The notes under the pieces were generated by a model. It had not been told where the DNA came from and searched no databases. It was given only the letters and a program-made list of their open reading frames with translations. DNA of 64,000 nucleotides, taken from assembly GCA_965218775.1 (NCBI GenBank), contig CBDCLS010000004.1:1-64000 (forward strand), in the 5' to 3' direction. Shown piece by piece: positions 1-9,247 of this stretch. This DNA comes from CAUZIZ01 sp965218775 (GTDB lineage: Bacteria; Acidobacteriota; UBA6911; RPQK01; JAJDTT01). The position numbers and the translations under genes are program-made. Position 1 is the first letter of the stretch; the number at the start of each line of letters is the position of its first letter.

Positions 1-1026
1 CGCCTCAAACGTGAGAATCCCTACCGGACCGGAGCCACCCTACTGCGGGAGCTGGCTCTGTGCTCCAACGAGAGAAAACCGCCCCTTTCCGCTTCCACCC
101 TCTATCGGTTCCTCAAAGCGCGCGGTTTGACGGCCCGCGAGCTGCTCAAGCCCGCGCCCGGGCGCAAGAAGTTCGAGGCCGCCTCGGCCAATGAGATCTG
201 GCAATCCGACCTGCTCCATGGGCCCTACGTCCTGCGAGCAGGAGGGGGCAAGCGCCAGGCCTTTCTCTACGCCGTTCTGGATGATGCCAGCCGCCTCATC
301 CCCCACGCTCAGTTCTACTTCACGGAGGGCCTGGACGCGCTCCTGGACTGTCTGCGTCAAGCCGTGAGCGCTCGGGGCCTGCCCTTGCGTCTGTATGTGG
401 ACAACGCCAAGGTCTACCGCTCCGGACAACTGGCCTCGATTGCCGCCTCCTTGGGGATCCTCGTCGTTCATACCCCACCCTATCAGCCCCAAGGACGAGG
501 CAAGATCGAGCGTTGGTTCAAGACCGTGCGCACTCAGTTTCTGGCCAATCTCGATCGCCAGCGCCCCCTCACTCTGGAGCAACTCAACGCCCGCCTCTGG
601 CGCTGGGTCGATCGGCACTACCACCGCTGCCAGCATAGTGCGCTGGGCAGGACACCGCTACTGCGCTGGCAGCGCGATATCGAGAAGATCCGACAGATCC
701 CGCCCGCCACCGATGTCCGCCGCCTGTTTTTCCATCGGCTCCAGCGGGTGGTGCGCCGCGATTCGACCTTTCGCTTGCAGAGCCAGTTCTACGAGGCGCC
801 GGCCCAGCTGGCCGGCCAACGTCTGGAGATCCGCTTCGATCCGCTCGATCTCTCCCAGGTCGAGCTGTATCGGGACGGGAAACTCCAGGGGCAGGCCCGT
901 CCCGTCGATCCCGTCGTCAATGCCTCCCTCCCCCGCGCCCAAGCCGAGGCGTCGGAGCCCTCCGATCCGACCGGGATCAACTACCTCGAGTTGCTTCAAG
1001 ACGACTCGAAGCCCGAGGAGGACTAA
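1..1026 (+). CDS. TnsB-like DDE transposase, partial (left copy)
   Basis: The reading frame is open from the first base and corresponds to residues 95-435 of the complete copy at 49517-50824. It should catalyse DNA strand cleavage and transfer during transposition. The RNase H-fold integrase core shows the three acidic residues in the contexts WQSD, YVDNAK and GKIERWF (D164, D228, E264 in full-length numbering, spaced 63 and 35 residues apart). The missing N-terminus lies left of the window and is only inferred from the other copy. The stop codon is followed after 3 bp by the ATPase gene, as expected for a transposition operon. Related families are IS481/IstA/TniA-type transposases. Confidence 0.9.
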   Translation, partial: RLKRENPYRTGATLLRELALCSNERKPPLSASTLYRFLKARGLTARELLKPAPGRKKFEAASANEIWQSDLLHGPYVLRAGGGKRQAFLYAVLDDASRLIPHAQFYFTEGLDALLDCLRQAVSARGLPLRLYVDNAKVYRSGQLASIAASLGILVVHTPPYQPQGRGKIERWFKTVRTQFLANLDRQRPLTLEQLNARLWRWVDRHYHRCQHSALGRTPLLRWQRDIEKIRQIPPATDVRRLFFHRLQRVVRRDSTFRLQSQFYEAPAQLAGQRLEIRFDPLDLSQVELYRDGKLQGQARPVDPVVNASLPRAQAEASEPSDPTGINYLELLQDDSKPEED

Positions 1027-1029
1027 GCC

Positions 1030-1830
1030 ATGTTCGAGACTTTCTTTGGATTCAAGACGACTCCCTTCAGCGCCGATGCCGATCCCCGGCAGCTGTTTGA
1101 ATCGGCCGCCTGGACTCAGATGTCCGCCCGCTTACAGTTTCTCGTCGATTACCGCGGCGTGGGTTTGTTTACCGGCGAGGTCGGGGCCGGCAAATCCACC
1201 GCCACCCGTACCCTGCTGGGCAACCTCAACCCCAATCGGTACAAGATCCTTTATCTGCACTGGTCTTCCGGCTCCCTCCTGGACCTGTTGACCCTGCTCG
1301 CTCGCCAACTGGATTTGCAGCCGGCTCACCGCCGCGCCGACCTGGTGCATCAGATCTCCGAGGCCATCGTTCGCCTCAACCAGGCCAAAAAACAACATCC
1401 CTTCCTGGTCCTGGACGAGGCCCACCTCTTAAACCACCAGACCCTGGAGCAACTCCCCTTGTTACTGAACTTCGAGATGGATTCCTGCCCCTATCTTTCC
1501 CTGGCCCTGGTGGGACAGGCGCTCCTGCGGCGGACCCTCTCCTTGCAAGTCCACGAACCCCTACGCCAGCGCATTGCCGTGCACTACCATCTGGAGGGCT
1601 TCTCCCGCTCGGAACTGGAGGCTTACCTGGCTCAGCAGCTTCAGCTCGCGGGGGTCCCCGAACCGCTCTTTGACGACAGCGCCCGCCAGGCCCTGTATCA
1701 AGCCACCAAGGGCTTACCCCGAAAGGTCAACAAACTTTGCCTGGCGGTCTTACGCCTGGCCGCTTCACGTAAAAGCAATCAAGTCGGTGAAGCCCTGGTT
1801 CTGGAGGCCGCCCCGGAGGTCTTACTGTGA
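1030..1830 (+). CDS. ExeA/TnsC/TniB-like AAA+ transposition ATPase (left copy)
   Basis: The 266-residue protein has a Walker A motif GEVGAGKST at residues 49-57 and Walker B FLVLDEAHLL with D129/E130. The N-terminal MFETFFGFKTTPFS segment is characteristic of the ExeA-like ATPases that accompany DDE transposases. In TnsC/TniB/IstB-type systems such ATPases recognise target DNA and activate the transposase; that role is inferred here. It starts 3 bp after the transposase stop and overlaps the next gene by 4 bp (GTGA), so the three genes are probably translated as one operon. The protein sequence is identical to that of the copy at 48713-49513. Confidence 0.88.
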   Translation: MFETFFGFKTTPFSADADPRQLFESAAWTQMSARLQFLVDYRGVGLFTGEVGAGKSTATRTLLGNLNPNRYKILYLHWSSGSLLDLLTLLARQLDLQPAHRRADLVHQISEAIVRLNQAKKQHPFLVLDEAHLLNHQTLEQLPLLLNFEMDSCPYLSLALVGQALLRRTLSLQVHEPLRQRIAVHYHLEGFSRSELEAYLAQQLQLAGVPEPLFDDSARQALYQATKGLPRKVNKLCLAVLRLAASRKSNQVGEALVLEAAPEVLL

Positions 1831-2840
1831 GCGCCCCGTCCCAAACGGTCCTGTCCCTCTCCCAGCTGATGCGCTGGAATCCCACCCCCGATCCGGCCCT
1901 GATCGGGCCCTCCCTGCTGCCGGTTCAGGGGATTCTCTTCGTGGGCGGTGAGCCCAAGGTGGGCAAGTCCCTGCTGGTCGCCAACTTGGCCTTGGCCCTG
2001 GCGGCCGGCTCTTCCCGAACCGGCTTTGACATTCCCGCTCCTGCTCGGGTCCTGCTCTGTCAGTTCGAGCTTCCCCTGGAGGCCTTTGCGGCTCGATTGG
2101 CTCAGATGCGCCAGACGCTCGGCTCGGCCGCCGATGACAATCTCTGGGTGGATACCTGCGCCACCGGGCATCTCCTGAGCACTCACGACGGTCTGAATCA
2201 TTTTCTGGCCGCCGCCCGCACGGCACAGGCCCAAGTCCTCGTGCTCGATCCTCTCTACTCCGCTCATGATCAGGACGAAAACGACACCCGCGCCATGGCC
2301 GCTTTGTGCCAGAGTTTGCTGCGCTTGCGCCAGGCCTCCCAAGCCGCCCTGATCGTCGTCCATCACGTGCGCAAATCCGTCGCTCGGCACGAGGTCGGAA
2401 GCGCCCTTCGCGGCTCCAGTGCCCTGCACGCCGTCGGCGACAGCTATCTGTTACTGCGGCGCCCTTCGGCCCTGCCCAACTCCCTGGAACTGTGCTTTCA
2501 GTTCCGATACGCCCCCGCCCTCTCTCCCCGTCGGCTCCGTCTCGATCCCGCCACCTTATGGTTTCACCCCAGCGGCCAAGCCCCCACCCCGGCTCCTTCC
2601 CGCCGGAAGGTCCAAAGCACCGATGTCCAGGACGCGCTTCATCACCTGGGGGCTAGCGCCGGCTACAATCAGCTCCGGGATCAGATCATGCGCACCTGTG
2701 ATTGCTCCAAGCGCACCGCTCAGCTCGCCATGACCCAGGCCTCCGAGCAGGGACGCATCCTTCGGGACCAGGGCCGCTACCGTCTTCCCCCCGACTTTGC
2801 CGCCGGGTCGCGCCGCCGGCAAACCCCGCCTGCGGGTTGA
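1827..2840 (+). CDS. RepA-like RecA-fold AAA ATPase (left copy)
   Basis: The 337-residue protein begins with GTG overlapping the previous stop codon. It has Walker A GEPKVGKS (residues 41-48), Walker B ending in VLVLD (D141) and an IVVHHVRK segment (residues about 176-183), the pattern of RepA/AAA_25 hexameric helicase-type ATPases. The C-terminal 75 residues look like a winged helix (about 262-320). Such a protein is not part of the minimal transposase-ATPase pair; a role in replication or DNA remodelling at the insertion site is only an inference. It differs from the copy at 47703-48716 by Val33 in place of Ala. A strong terminator follows 58 bp downstream. Confidence 0.85.
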   Translation: MSAPSQTVLSLSQLMRWNPTPDPALIGPSLLPVQGILFVGGEPKVGKSLLVANLALALAAGSSRTGFDIPAPARVLLCQFELPLEAFAARLAQMRQTLGSAADDNLWVDTCATGHLLSTHDGLNHFLAAARTAQAQVLVLDPLYSAHDQDENDTRAMAALCQSLLRLRQASQAALIVVHHVRKSVARHEVGSALRGSSALHAVGDSYLLLRRPSALPNSLELCFQFRYAPALSPRRLRLDPATLWFHPSGQAPTPAPSRRKVQSTDVQDALHHLGASAGYNQLRDQIMRTCDCSKRTAQLAMTQASEQGRILRDQGRYRLPPDFAAGSRRRQTPPAG

Positions 2841-2898
2841 AGCAGGCCCGAGGGCTGACGCGACGGAAGCTGAATCTCAGCCTTCATCGTTCGGCCTC

Positions 2899-2934
2899 GC
2901 CCCGCCAGAGCGGACTCTTTGGCGGGGCCTTTTT
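2899..2934 (+). terminator. Rho-independent terminator of the transposition operon (left copy)
   Basis: A perfect 9-bp GC-rich stem (2899-2907 with 2920-2928, arms GCCCCGCCA/TGGCGGGGC) is followed by a T-run (2930-2934). It lies just after the RepA-like gene and is repeated in the second copy at 47609-47644. Confidence 0.85.
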
Positions 2935-3213
2935 CTTGCTCCCCCCAATCCCCCTCAGCTTTCGGAGCCGAAGCCCTCGGCCTATCTATGCGACGTGGCC
3001 CCGACGACGCCGTCGGGGCGTTCCGCTCTTTCCTCAGCCTTCGCTCAAGCCTCCCCACAGCGGGATAGGATACCCTTCGCCCCTACCCACGGAAGTATCC
3101 TATCCTGGCTTTCCCACACTTCTTCCAGACCCCTTCGGAAGGCAGGCTCTAAATCGAAAAACTTGGCGGAATTTATCCTGCGAACTCAAAGGGCACGAAC
3201 GTGACGCGTTACA
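2935..3213. repeat. Transposon end: subterminal repeats and 13-bp terminal inverted repeat
   Basis: This noncoding end holds an inverted pair of GGATAGGATAC-type motifs (3057-3072 and 3095-3108) and ends in GTGACGCGTTACA (3201-3213). The same arrangement occurs at 47330-47608, and a related motif lies near the opposite end at 51618-51634, as expected for transposase binding sites. No gene is seen in it. Confidence 0.8.
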
Positions 3214-5310
3214 TTGTTGATGCCGAGAACGATGGCGACCCGGACCTGTACCTTGGATTTATTTACGGTATGGACAAGACATGGTTACTGTTAAATGACG
3301 GAGAGGGTAGATTCTCTGATGCCGGAGAAGGAGCCATCCCTAGGCGTGCCTACGATAACCAAGCTCAAGCGCAAGGCGGTTTCGTGGAGGATGTGAATCA
3401 TGACGGGCTGGATGATCTTTTGTTGCTTGACACTGCACCAGGGGTAGCTAACCAGTGTCCCGATGGCTTGGAGCCTAGCCTTATTTCTCTCCTGATCAGC
3501 AATGGAGACGGGACATTCCGTGACGAGACATTCTTGCGCACCCCTCAGACGACTGCCGATTGTGGAGATTTCGGTTTTCTCGACGATTTTGACATCGGCG
3601 ATATTAACGGTGATGGGGCGACTGACATTTTCATCCAGGCGGCCCCAAATGAGTACTGGCTGAACGATGGTCACGGCTATTTCACCGAATTGCCTGATGG
3701 GTTTGATTATCCGGGAGATAACTTTTTTTGGGTTCCGTATGGTCCCAGTGGATAGTAACAACGATGGAATCTCCGATATCGTCTGGAATGATCAGCCCTC
3801 CGAACTGGTTTTTCTCAGTCGGGCCCCCTCCCCACTCGCTGCTGCCGACTTCGCACTGGCTGATCGCGGGGGTATCTCAATCGTAAGCCCCGGCGTCCGG
3901 GACACCATCCTGGTTGGCTACGGTCGCATCCAGCCGGAAGGTGAGAACACAGGACCCTCAGGGGCCTCAACATCCAACTCAGGTCAAAGGGGGATCCAGC
4001 AAGACGATGAGAATACAACGCCCCCCGGTCTAGCCATCTTCGGGTTGCGCCAAGACGGCATACTCGTCTCGGAAGCAGGTGTCCCGGCCTCCCCGGCGAT
4101 CATGGGTGGAAGGATTTATGCGGAGGTCAACGGACCTGTGAATACGGGTCTGGCGATGGCCAATGCCAACGATGAAGCCGCCACGGTATCCTTTTTCTTC
4201 ACTGATTCCAGTGGAAGCAACTTCGGGGTAGGGGAGACCCTCATCCCAGCCAAAGGACAAATCGCCCGATTCCTGGACCAGGAACCCTTCAAGGGTGGAT
4301 CTGCGATCAATGGGGCCTTTACCTTCATGTCTTCGGTGCCGGTTTCTGTGATCGGACTGCGAGGCTTTACCAACCAGAGATCCGAGTTCCTGATTACAAC
4401 CCTACCCCTGGCATCTCTATCGGAACCTTCAGCGACCGAGGTCGTCTTTCCCCACTTCGCCGCCGGAGGAGGATGGACGACGCAGATCGTGTTGGTGAAT
4501 CCGGGCGACAGTGTGCTGACCGGATCGCTCAGATTCCGGCAACGATCTGGACAGGACGCGACGGTTGTGGCCAACGGGGAGACCAGGACGAGCCTCGATT
4601 ACACCATACCGAGCCGAACTTCCCGCAAATTTCAAATCTCGGCCCCTTCGTCGGAGATCCTCACAGGATCGGCCCGAGTTGTTCCTGCCGCCGGAGAATC
4701 TGCACCTTCCGGACTCGTAGTCTTCTCTTCCAGCAACGGTGAGACTACAGTGGCCGAAGCGGGTGTCCCAGCCGTTGCTCCGGGCACGGCGTTTCGACTT
4801 TATGGGGAAACGGCAGGCACGGTTGGCGCTATCGGATCAATCCAGACTGGGATGGCCATCGCCAATGTGGCGGATACGACGACCACCGTCACAGTGGAAC
4901 TGTTTCGACTGGATGGTTCTTCGATGGAGCTGAAGGGAACGCTCTCGCTTCCACCCGATGGACAGGATGCGAAGTTTATCGATCAGATCCAGGGACTCGA
5001 ATCATTGGAAGCGCCGTTTCAGGGTATTGTGCGCCTCACGAGCACAGCTCCGATATCCGTCGTGGGACTGCGCGGACGGTTTAACGAGAGAAAGGAGTTT
5101 CTGGTCACAACAACGCCATCGCACAACGAGGCCACACCGACCTCCACATCACAGATGTTCTTTCCTCAGATCGCGGATTCCGGAGGATACACGACACAGT
5201 TCATCCTGTTCAGTGGCTCTCCGGGACTGAGCACACAGGGAAGGATTCAGTTCTTCGATCAATCGGGACAGCCGCTGGGTATTCTGCCAACCAACCCTCT
5301 GTTGCCCTGA
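3214..5310 (+). pseudogene. FG-GAP/VCBS repeat secreted protein, 5' truncated by transposon and frameshifted
   Basis: The frame directly after the transposon end reads calcium-binding FG-GAP/VCBS repeats (motifs such as NDGDPDLYLG, NHDGLDDLLL, INGDGATDIF), which build extracellular beta-propellers. At 3723-3729 a run of seven T breaks the frame; six T would join it directly to the downstream frame (DSNNDGISDIVW), which continues to 5310. The downstream part has several copies of a secreted beta-domain (motifs FPHFAAGGGWTTQIVLVN, TGMAIANV, ISVVGLRG) also present in the genes at 12486 and 15399. The upstream half of the gene is missing, presumably beyond the left transposon copy. The frameshift could be real, a sequencing error, or slippage. 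Confidence 0.75.
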
Positions 5311-5594
5311 CGTTCGTTCAGAGCCTACGCACAGAGTCCCGCCCATTTAGCCCTGAGAGAACCCAGCAATTACAAGCCTTCCAGACTCCCGATTAGACCA
5401 CGCACATCTCACGACTTTCCTCGCCTGTCCCGATTCGCCTTGGCTCTCGGGAGATGCCGGTAGCATAAGGCTTGAAGCCGAACCCAGGTTTTGGGTTTAC
5501 CGGAACATAGCGGGACAGGGTCGATGTTTCGGTTGGCCTGACACCTCCGCCACCCCTCGAAGTGGGGAGTGCCAGTGGAAACAGAGTAGCGGGG
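5311..5594. other. Intergenic region with a repeat shared with 55.4 kb
   Basis: No gene is supported here. The stretch 5497-5580 (core GGGACAGGGTCGATGTTTCG) is clearly similar to 55405-55490, where it lies beside antitoxin and IS1380 relics, so it is probably a remnant of the same mobile or repeated sequence. Confidence 0.5.
5497..5580 (+). repeat. Dispersed degenerate repeat, copy 1
   Basis: It aligns by eye with 55405-55490: both contain an ACCGGAACATA segment, then GGGACAGG.TCGATGTTTCGGTT, then TGGCCTGACACC. It is not coding in any convincing frame. Confidence 0.6.
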
Positions 5595-5828
5595 TTAGGT
5601 GCGCACACATATCCGTAATAGCCCAGCGTCTTTCACCTTCTCAAACCTCCCCCTGCTATCCACCACTATCCTGAACTCGTTCCCCACGAAAGCCCAAGGC
5701 CCTGCCGTAATGGGCAAGCCCTCCTTCCTTGCTGCACGAGCTAGAAGGTTCTCGCTTCTCGTGATCACTGTCCCGCGCATCCCAGGCGAGATCAGGATCA
5801 TGCCCTCCTTGTCGTTACGGATTCGCAT
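5595..5828 (-). CDS. Small hypothetical protein, possibly 5' truncated
   Basis: A 77-residue frame on the minus strand reads like a compact beta-rich protein (MRIRNDKEGMILISPGMRG at the start). I do not recognise the family. The same frame stays open upstream of the ATG to about 5890 (LEIGDTIIWRGEG precedes the ATG), so the true start may be upstream or lost. There is no convincing ribosome binding site at a usual distance. It sits between a broken FG-GAP gene and a kinase leader and may be a relic. Confidence 0.35.
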   Translation of the reverse strand: MRIRNDKEGMILISPGMRGTVITRSENLLARAARKEGLPITAGPWAFVGNEFRIVVDSRGRFEKVKDAGLLRICVRT

Positions 5829-5949
5829 GCCTTCGCCGCGCCAGATGATGGTGTCGCCGATTTCCAGGTCCAGGGGTTCCTTCCGCAGCCACTAACGATG
5901 GAGACTGAGAATCTGCGAGCCCAATTGCCCTTTTCCCCTAAGATTCCCC

Positions 5950-6034
5950 ATATACGCCATCCTCGGAGATTGCCCTTCCTGACCCAAGGCTCTAGTATTT
6001 CCTAGATAAGCTCCCCTTCATCCTGGAGACGCCT
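5950..6034 (+). promoter_or_regulatory. Conserved kinase leader, copy 1
   Basis: This stretch contains the elements ATATACGCC, GAGATTGCCCTTCC, CCCAAGGCTCTAGTATTT and a GGAG ribosome binding site ten bases before a TTG start. The same order occurs before the kinase starts at 35771, 46139, 32934 and 62015 and as orphans at 26693 and 30496. It is likely promoter plus 5' UTR of this kinase family; the function is inferred from conservation and position. Confidence 0.6.
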
Positions 6035-8731
6035 TTGATCGGCCAAACCATCTCGCACTATCGCATCCTGGAGAAGCTCGGCGAAGGAGGGATGGGTGAG
6101 GTCTATCTGGCCCAGGACACCGGCCCCCTGGACCGCAAGGTCGCTCTCAAGTTCCCGTCCCAGGAGATGCAGCAAGACCCGATGGCGCGGCAACGCTTCC
6201 TGCGGGAAGCAAGATCGGCTGCTGCTCTGGATCACCCCTACGTCTGTCACATCCATGAGGTTGGGGAAGATGGGGATCAGTCCTTCATCTCGATGGAGTA
6301 TGTCGCGGGGCACTCGCTGAAGGATCGGCTGGCCAAGGGACCGCTGGAGCTGAAGGATGCCCTCCAGAAGGCGGTAGAGATCGCTGAGGCATTAGAGGCT
6401 GCCCACAAGCAGAACATCGTCCACAGGGATCTCAAACCCGCCAACATCATGCTCACACCAGAAGGCCATGTGAAGGTGATGGATTTCGGCCTGGCCAAGC
6501 GCCTGGTAGAAGGTGGAGATCCTGACGAGGAAACGATCAGCTCCGACCTTACCGAGACAGGGGCCACGCTGGGCACCCTGCCCTATATGTCACCAGAGCA
6601 GGTCCGAGGCCAGGAGGTGGATTCCCGCTCAGACATCTTCTCCTTCGGTGTGGTCCTGTACGAGATGCTCACACGCGTTCATCCGTTCAAGAAAGACACC
6701 TCTGTCGAGACAGCGAATGCCATCCTCAATGACGTACCACCTCTGGTTGCCGCGCATGTCGATAACCCACCGCTCCTCCTTCAGCACACCGTGAGGAAGA
6801 TGTTGGTAAAGGAGCCGAGTAGGCGCTTCCAGTCTGTCCATGAGGTAGAAACGGATTTGGGAGAGATACTCCATGGTGGCGAAGATTCTTTCGAAACAGC
6901 ACCAGCAGCAGAAGGATCGTGGAAACGGTGGATTCCGTGGGGTGTCGCAGCTTTGGCAGTGCTGACTGCTGCCACCCTCGCGATCTGGAATCGCCTCCCT
7001 GACACGATTTCACGGAAGCCCCCAGGCATAAACCGGTTCACCATCGATTTACCAACGCCCTATATGGTTGGCCCGCCCATCGCGTGGAGAATAGCCCTCT
7101 CGCCAGACGGTCGTCATCTTGTCTACGCGGGCCAGTACGCTCAGGGTCACGCCATTTATCACCGGGCAATGGATCAAGCCGAGGCTCTCCCTCTTCCCGG
7201 AACCGAGGGGGCTTCTCGCCTCTTTTTTTCACCGGATGGGGAGTGGGTCGGTTTCTATGCGTCCGGTGCAATGAAGAAGGTCTCGCTGAAGGGCGGCCAG
7301 CCCCTGATCATCAGCGAGCTAGATCCCTATTTCGGCGCCAGCTGGGGGCAGGATGGAAACATTGTTTTCGGAGGCAGGTCTTCGGGCCTTTCACGTGTTT
7401 CGGCCACCGGAGGTATCCCTCAGAGAGTCACCACTCCCGACAAGAAAAGGGGTGAAATTGCACATGCGTGGCCCGAGATCCTACCGGGTGGACACGCGGT
7501 TGTTTTTGATATTCGGCTGCCTGGGACGGTGGGGACTGGTGGCAAGAAATCGCCACTCGGCGTCCTCTCGCTGGAGACGGGAGAGTGGAAAACAATCGCG
7601 GAAAACGGCCACTATGGTCATTATTTGCACTCCGGACACCTGACATATCTTCATTCCGAACTCGGGCATATGGTGGTGGCCTTCGATCTCTCACGACTTG
7701 AGGTGATCGGTGATCCCGTCCCCAGTCCGACCCCTGAAGGCGTCGATTACGCAGTCTCGAATGATGGAATGCTCGTGTATCGATCCCCTCACAGCGACTG
7801 GGGGGAACTGGTATTGGTGGATCATCGGGGAGGGACTCAGGCTGGGGGGAAAGCGGCATACAGGTTTGCGCAGCCGCGCTTTGCCCCGAACGGCAAGTAC
7901 GTAGCGCTAACCGTGAAGAAAGATGAGACCCGCAAAATAGCCACCTTCTCAGGGACAAGCGACATCTGGGTCTATGAGATCGCCCGTGGGATACTCACGC
8001 CGGTGACCTTCACAGACAGTAGTAGTGAACCTGTCTGGACGCCAGACGGTAAACGCATCACATTCCGTCGGGTTAGGCCGGAAGCTAGGGGAATAAGAAG
8101 CAGCATATACTGGAAGGCTGCTGACGGCAGTGGTATTGCTGAAGAACTAACATCTGCTCCAGGCCTATCTCCAACCCCCCACTCCTGGTCTCCCGACGGC
8201 AAGGTCCTGACGTTTACGACGGTGCAGCAGCAAACCTCCAGTGACATTTGGGTGTTCTCACTCGAAGGCGAACGAAAGCCTCAGTTATTTCAGGGGACCC
8301 GATTCCGCGAATGGCATCCAATGTTCTCACCTGATGGTCGGTGGATCGCATTTACGTCGAACCGCTCTGGCCGAGATGAGGTTTATGTGAAAGCCTACCC
8401 AGCCGGGAGTGGACTGACACGCATATCGACAGAGGGTGGAAGCCAGCCTCTGTGGGGAGTTGACGGGAAGGAGCTTTTCTACCGACACGGGAGAAAAATG
8501 ATGGTCGTTGCTGTCGGCACGGCAGCCCCTTTCACGGCCTCCCCATCAAGATTCCTGTTCGAGGGGCGCTACCTCGGCGGAATCAACGCCGCACTTGCAC
8601 GGAATTACGACATCTCGCCGGATGGTCGTCGGTTTACCATGATCAAGGGGGCGGCAACCTCTCTGAGACAACTCAACGTTGTTCAGAATTGGTTCGAAGA
8701 GCTGAAGCAGCTGGTGCCGACAGATAACTGA
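6035..8731 (+). CDS. Membrane Ser/Thr protein kinase with PD40/TolB-like sensor half
   Basis: The 898-residue protein has an N-terminal Hanks-type kinase domain: glycine loop GEGGMGEV (16-23), ATP-binding Lys39, catalytic HRDLKPAN (H130, D132) and DFG (150-152). One transmembrane segment at about 299-319 is followed by an extracytoplasmic propeller of WD40-like PD40 repeats (for example FSPDGRWIAFTSNRSGRDEVYV) ending in a conserved tail NWFEELKQLVPTDN. It should phosphorylate Ser/Thr targets in the cytoplasm in response to an extracytoplasmic signal; substrate unknown. The TTG start is chosen because GGAG lies just upstream and all paralogues here begin at the same place with TTG or GTG. All key catalytic residues are present, so this is the intact family representative in the window. 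Confidence 0.93.
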   Translation: MIGQTISHYRILEKLGEGGMGEVYLAQDTGPLDRKVALKFPSQEMQQDPMARQRFLREARSAAALDHPYVCHIHEVGEDGDQSFISMEYVAGHSLKDRLAKGPLELKDALQKAVEIAEALEAAHKQNIVHRDLKPANIMLTPEGHVKVMDFGLAKRLVEGGDPDEETISSDLTETGATLGTLPYMSPEQVRGQEVDSRSDIFSFGVVLYEMLTRVHPFKKDTSVETANAILNDVPPLVAAHVDNPPLLLQHTVRKMLVKEPSRRFQSVHEVETDLGEILHGGEDSFETAPAAEGSWKRWIPWGVAALAVLTAATLAIWNRLPDTISRKPPGINRFTIDLPTPYMVGPPIAWRIALSPDGRHLVYAGQYAQGHAIYHRAMDQAEALPLPGTEGASRLFFSPDGEWVGFYASGAMKKVSLKGGQPLIISELDPYFGASWGQDGNIVFGGRSSGLSRVSATGGIPQRVTTPDKKRGEIAHAWPEILPGGHAVVFDIRLPGTVGTGGKKSPLGVLSLETGEWKTIAENGHYGHYLHSGHLTYLHSELGHMVVAFDLSRLEVIGDPVPSPTPEGVDYAVSNDGMLVYRSPHSDWGELVLVDHRGGTQAGGKAAYRFAQPRFAPNGKYVALTVKKDETRKIATFSGTSDIWVYEIARGILTPVTFTDSSSEPVWTPDGKRITFRRVRPEARGIRSSIYWKAADGSGIAEELTSAPGLSPTPHSWSPDGKVLTFTTVQQQTSSDIWVFSLEGERKPQLFQGTRFREWHPMFSPDGRWIAFTSNRSGRDEVYVKAYPAGSGLTRISTEGGSQPLWGVDGKELFYRHGRKMMVVAVGTAAPFTASPSRFLFEGRYLGGINAALARNYDISPDGRRFTMIKGAATSLRQLNVVQNWFEELKQLVPTDN

Positions 8732-8740
8732 GGCAACATT

Positions 8741-8845
8741 GTGATCGGCCAGAACATCTCCCACTACAGGATCACCTCCAAGCTCGGCGAAGGCGGCATG
8801 GGTGAGGTGTACCGCGCCGAGGACACCACGCTGAAGAGACAAGTA
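8741..8845 (+). pseudogene. Kinase N-terminal fragment
   Basis: Nine bases after the upstream kinase stop, a GTG start opens a second kinase: ISHYRITSKLGEGGMGEVYR is clear, but homology ends near 8845 just before the expected ATP-binding lysine region. The frame continues to 9055 with unrelated sequence. The gene was destroyed by an internal rearrangement that placed an inverted kinase piece directly after it. Confidence 0.8.
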
Positions 8846-8935
8846 AATGGACTCGCTCAGCGCATCTTCTACCTCGATCCGGGCATCTCCAATGTCCCGG
8901 AGCCTTCTCTGCTGGTCTTTCTCGCGAGTGGTGGA
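8846..8935 (-). pseudogene. Inverted fragment from the end of a kinase domain
   Basis: On the minus strand this segment encodes REKDQQRRLRDIGDARIEVE, the typical motif at the C-terminal edge of this kinase domain family (compare LAKDLRQRLHSIADARIELA in the kinase at 44 kb). It abuts the plus-strand N-terminal fragment head-on. The two pieces therefore come from one gene family joined by deletion plus inversion. Confidence 0.7.
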
Positions 8936-9247
8936 TGGCAGCATGCTGTGCTTCTACTTTCTTCCTTCTGTTTTGGTTATTCCATGGGGGAGCGTTTGTT
9001 CCATGGGGTCAGATGTTCTCGAGCGACCGGTGCTCCAGACGAGTTCGTGAAATGATTTCAGTTGCAATGAGGAAGGAGCCGTGAGGCAGGCCATGCCCAG
9101 AGCAAGAACTCTGTCCGGGTACTCCCGATTGATGGTCGGTTCGCCAGCTGTAGTCTTAGCGACGATCTGGATGTTGAACAGCTCCTAGTATCACCGCAGC
9201 TCGTGGATGATGAAACGCACTTCCCTGTATCTGTTTAGCCAAGTGCC
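8936..9247. other. Intergenic region, no gene seen
   Basis: About 310 bp between the kinase fragments and the haem-binding protein gene. I see no supported coding frame, hairpin with T-run, or repeat in it; it presumably holds the promoter of the gene at 9248. Confidence 0.4.

Larger units (their letters stand above)
1..3213 (+). mobile_element. Tn7-like transposon, left copy (5' part outside window)
   Basis: This is the distal part of the same element that is complete at 47330-51784, here in the opposite orientation. It carries the transposase (from codon 95), the TnsC-like ATPase, the RepA-like ATPase, a terminator and the terminal repeat GTGACGCGTTACA at 3201-3213. The two copies appear almost identical: the only coding difference I noticed is Val versus Ala at residue 33 of the RepA-like protein. 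Subterminal motifs with core GGATAGGATAC (3057-3072, and inverted at 3095-3108) probably bind transposase. Beyond 3213 the sequence changes to an FG-GAP repeat gene, so this copy disrupts that gene. Confidence 0.88.

Noticed and set aside
40..636. 198-codon minus-strand frame opposite the transposase gene (also at 49907-50503)
   Set aside because: It is the antisense shadow of a gene with clear DDE residues; its sequence has no family pattern and it arises from GC-rich codon use.
1779..2429. 216-codon minus-strand frame opposite the RepA-like gene (also 48114-48764)
   Set aside because: Shadow of the RepA-like frame, which has Walker motifs and proper spacing to its neighbours.
3201..3755. 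Transposon-provided ATG as a real start for the FG-GAP fragment
   Set aside because: The ATG arises from antisense terminal repeat sequence without a ribosome binding site, and the frame is broken soon after.
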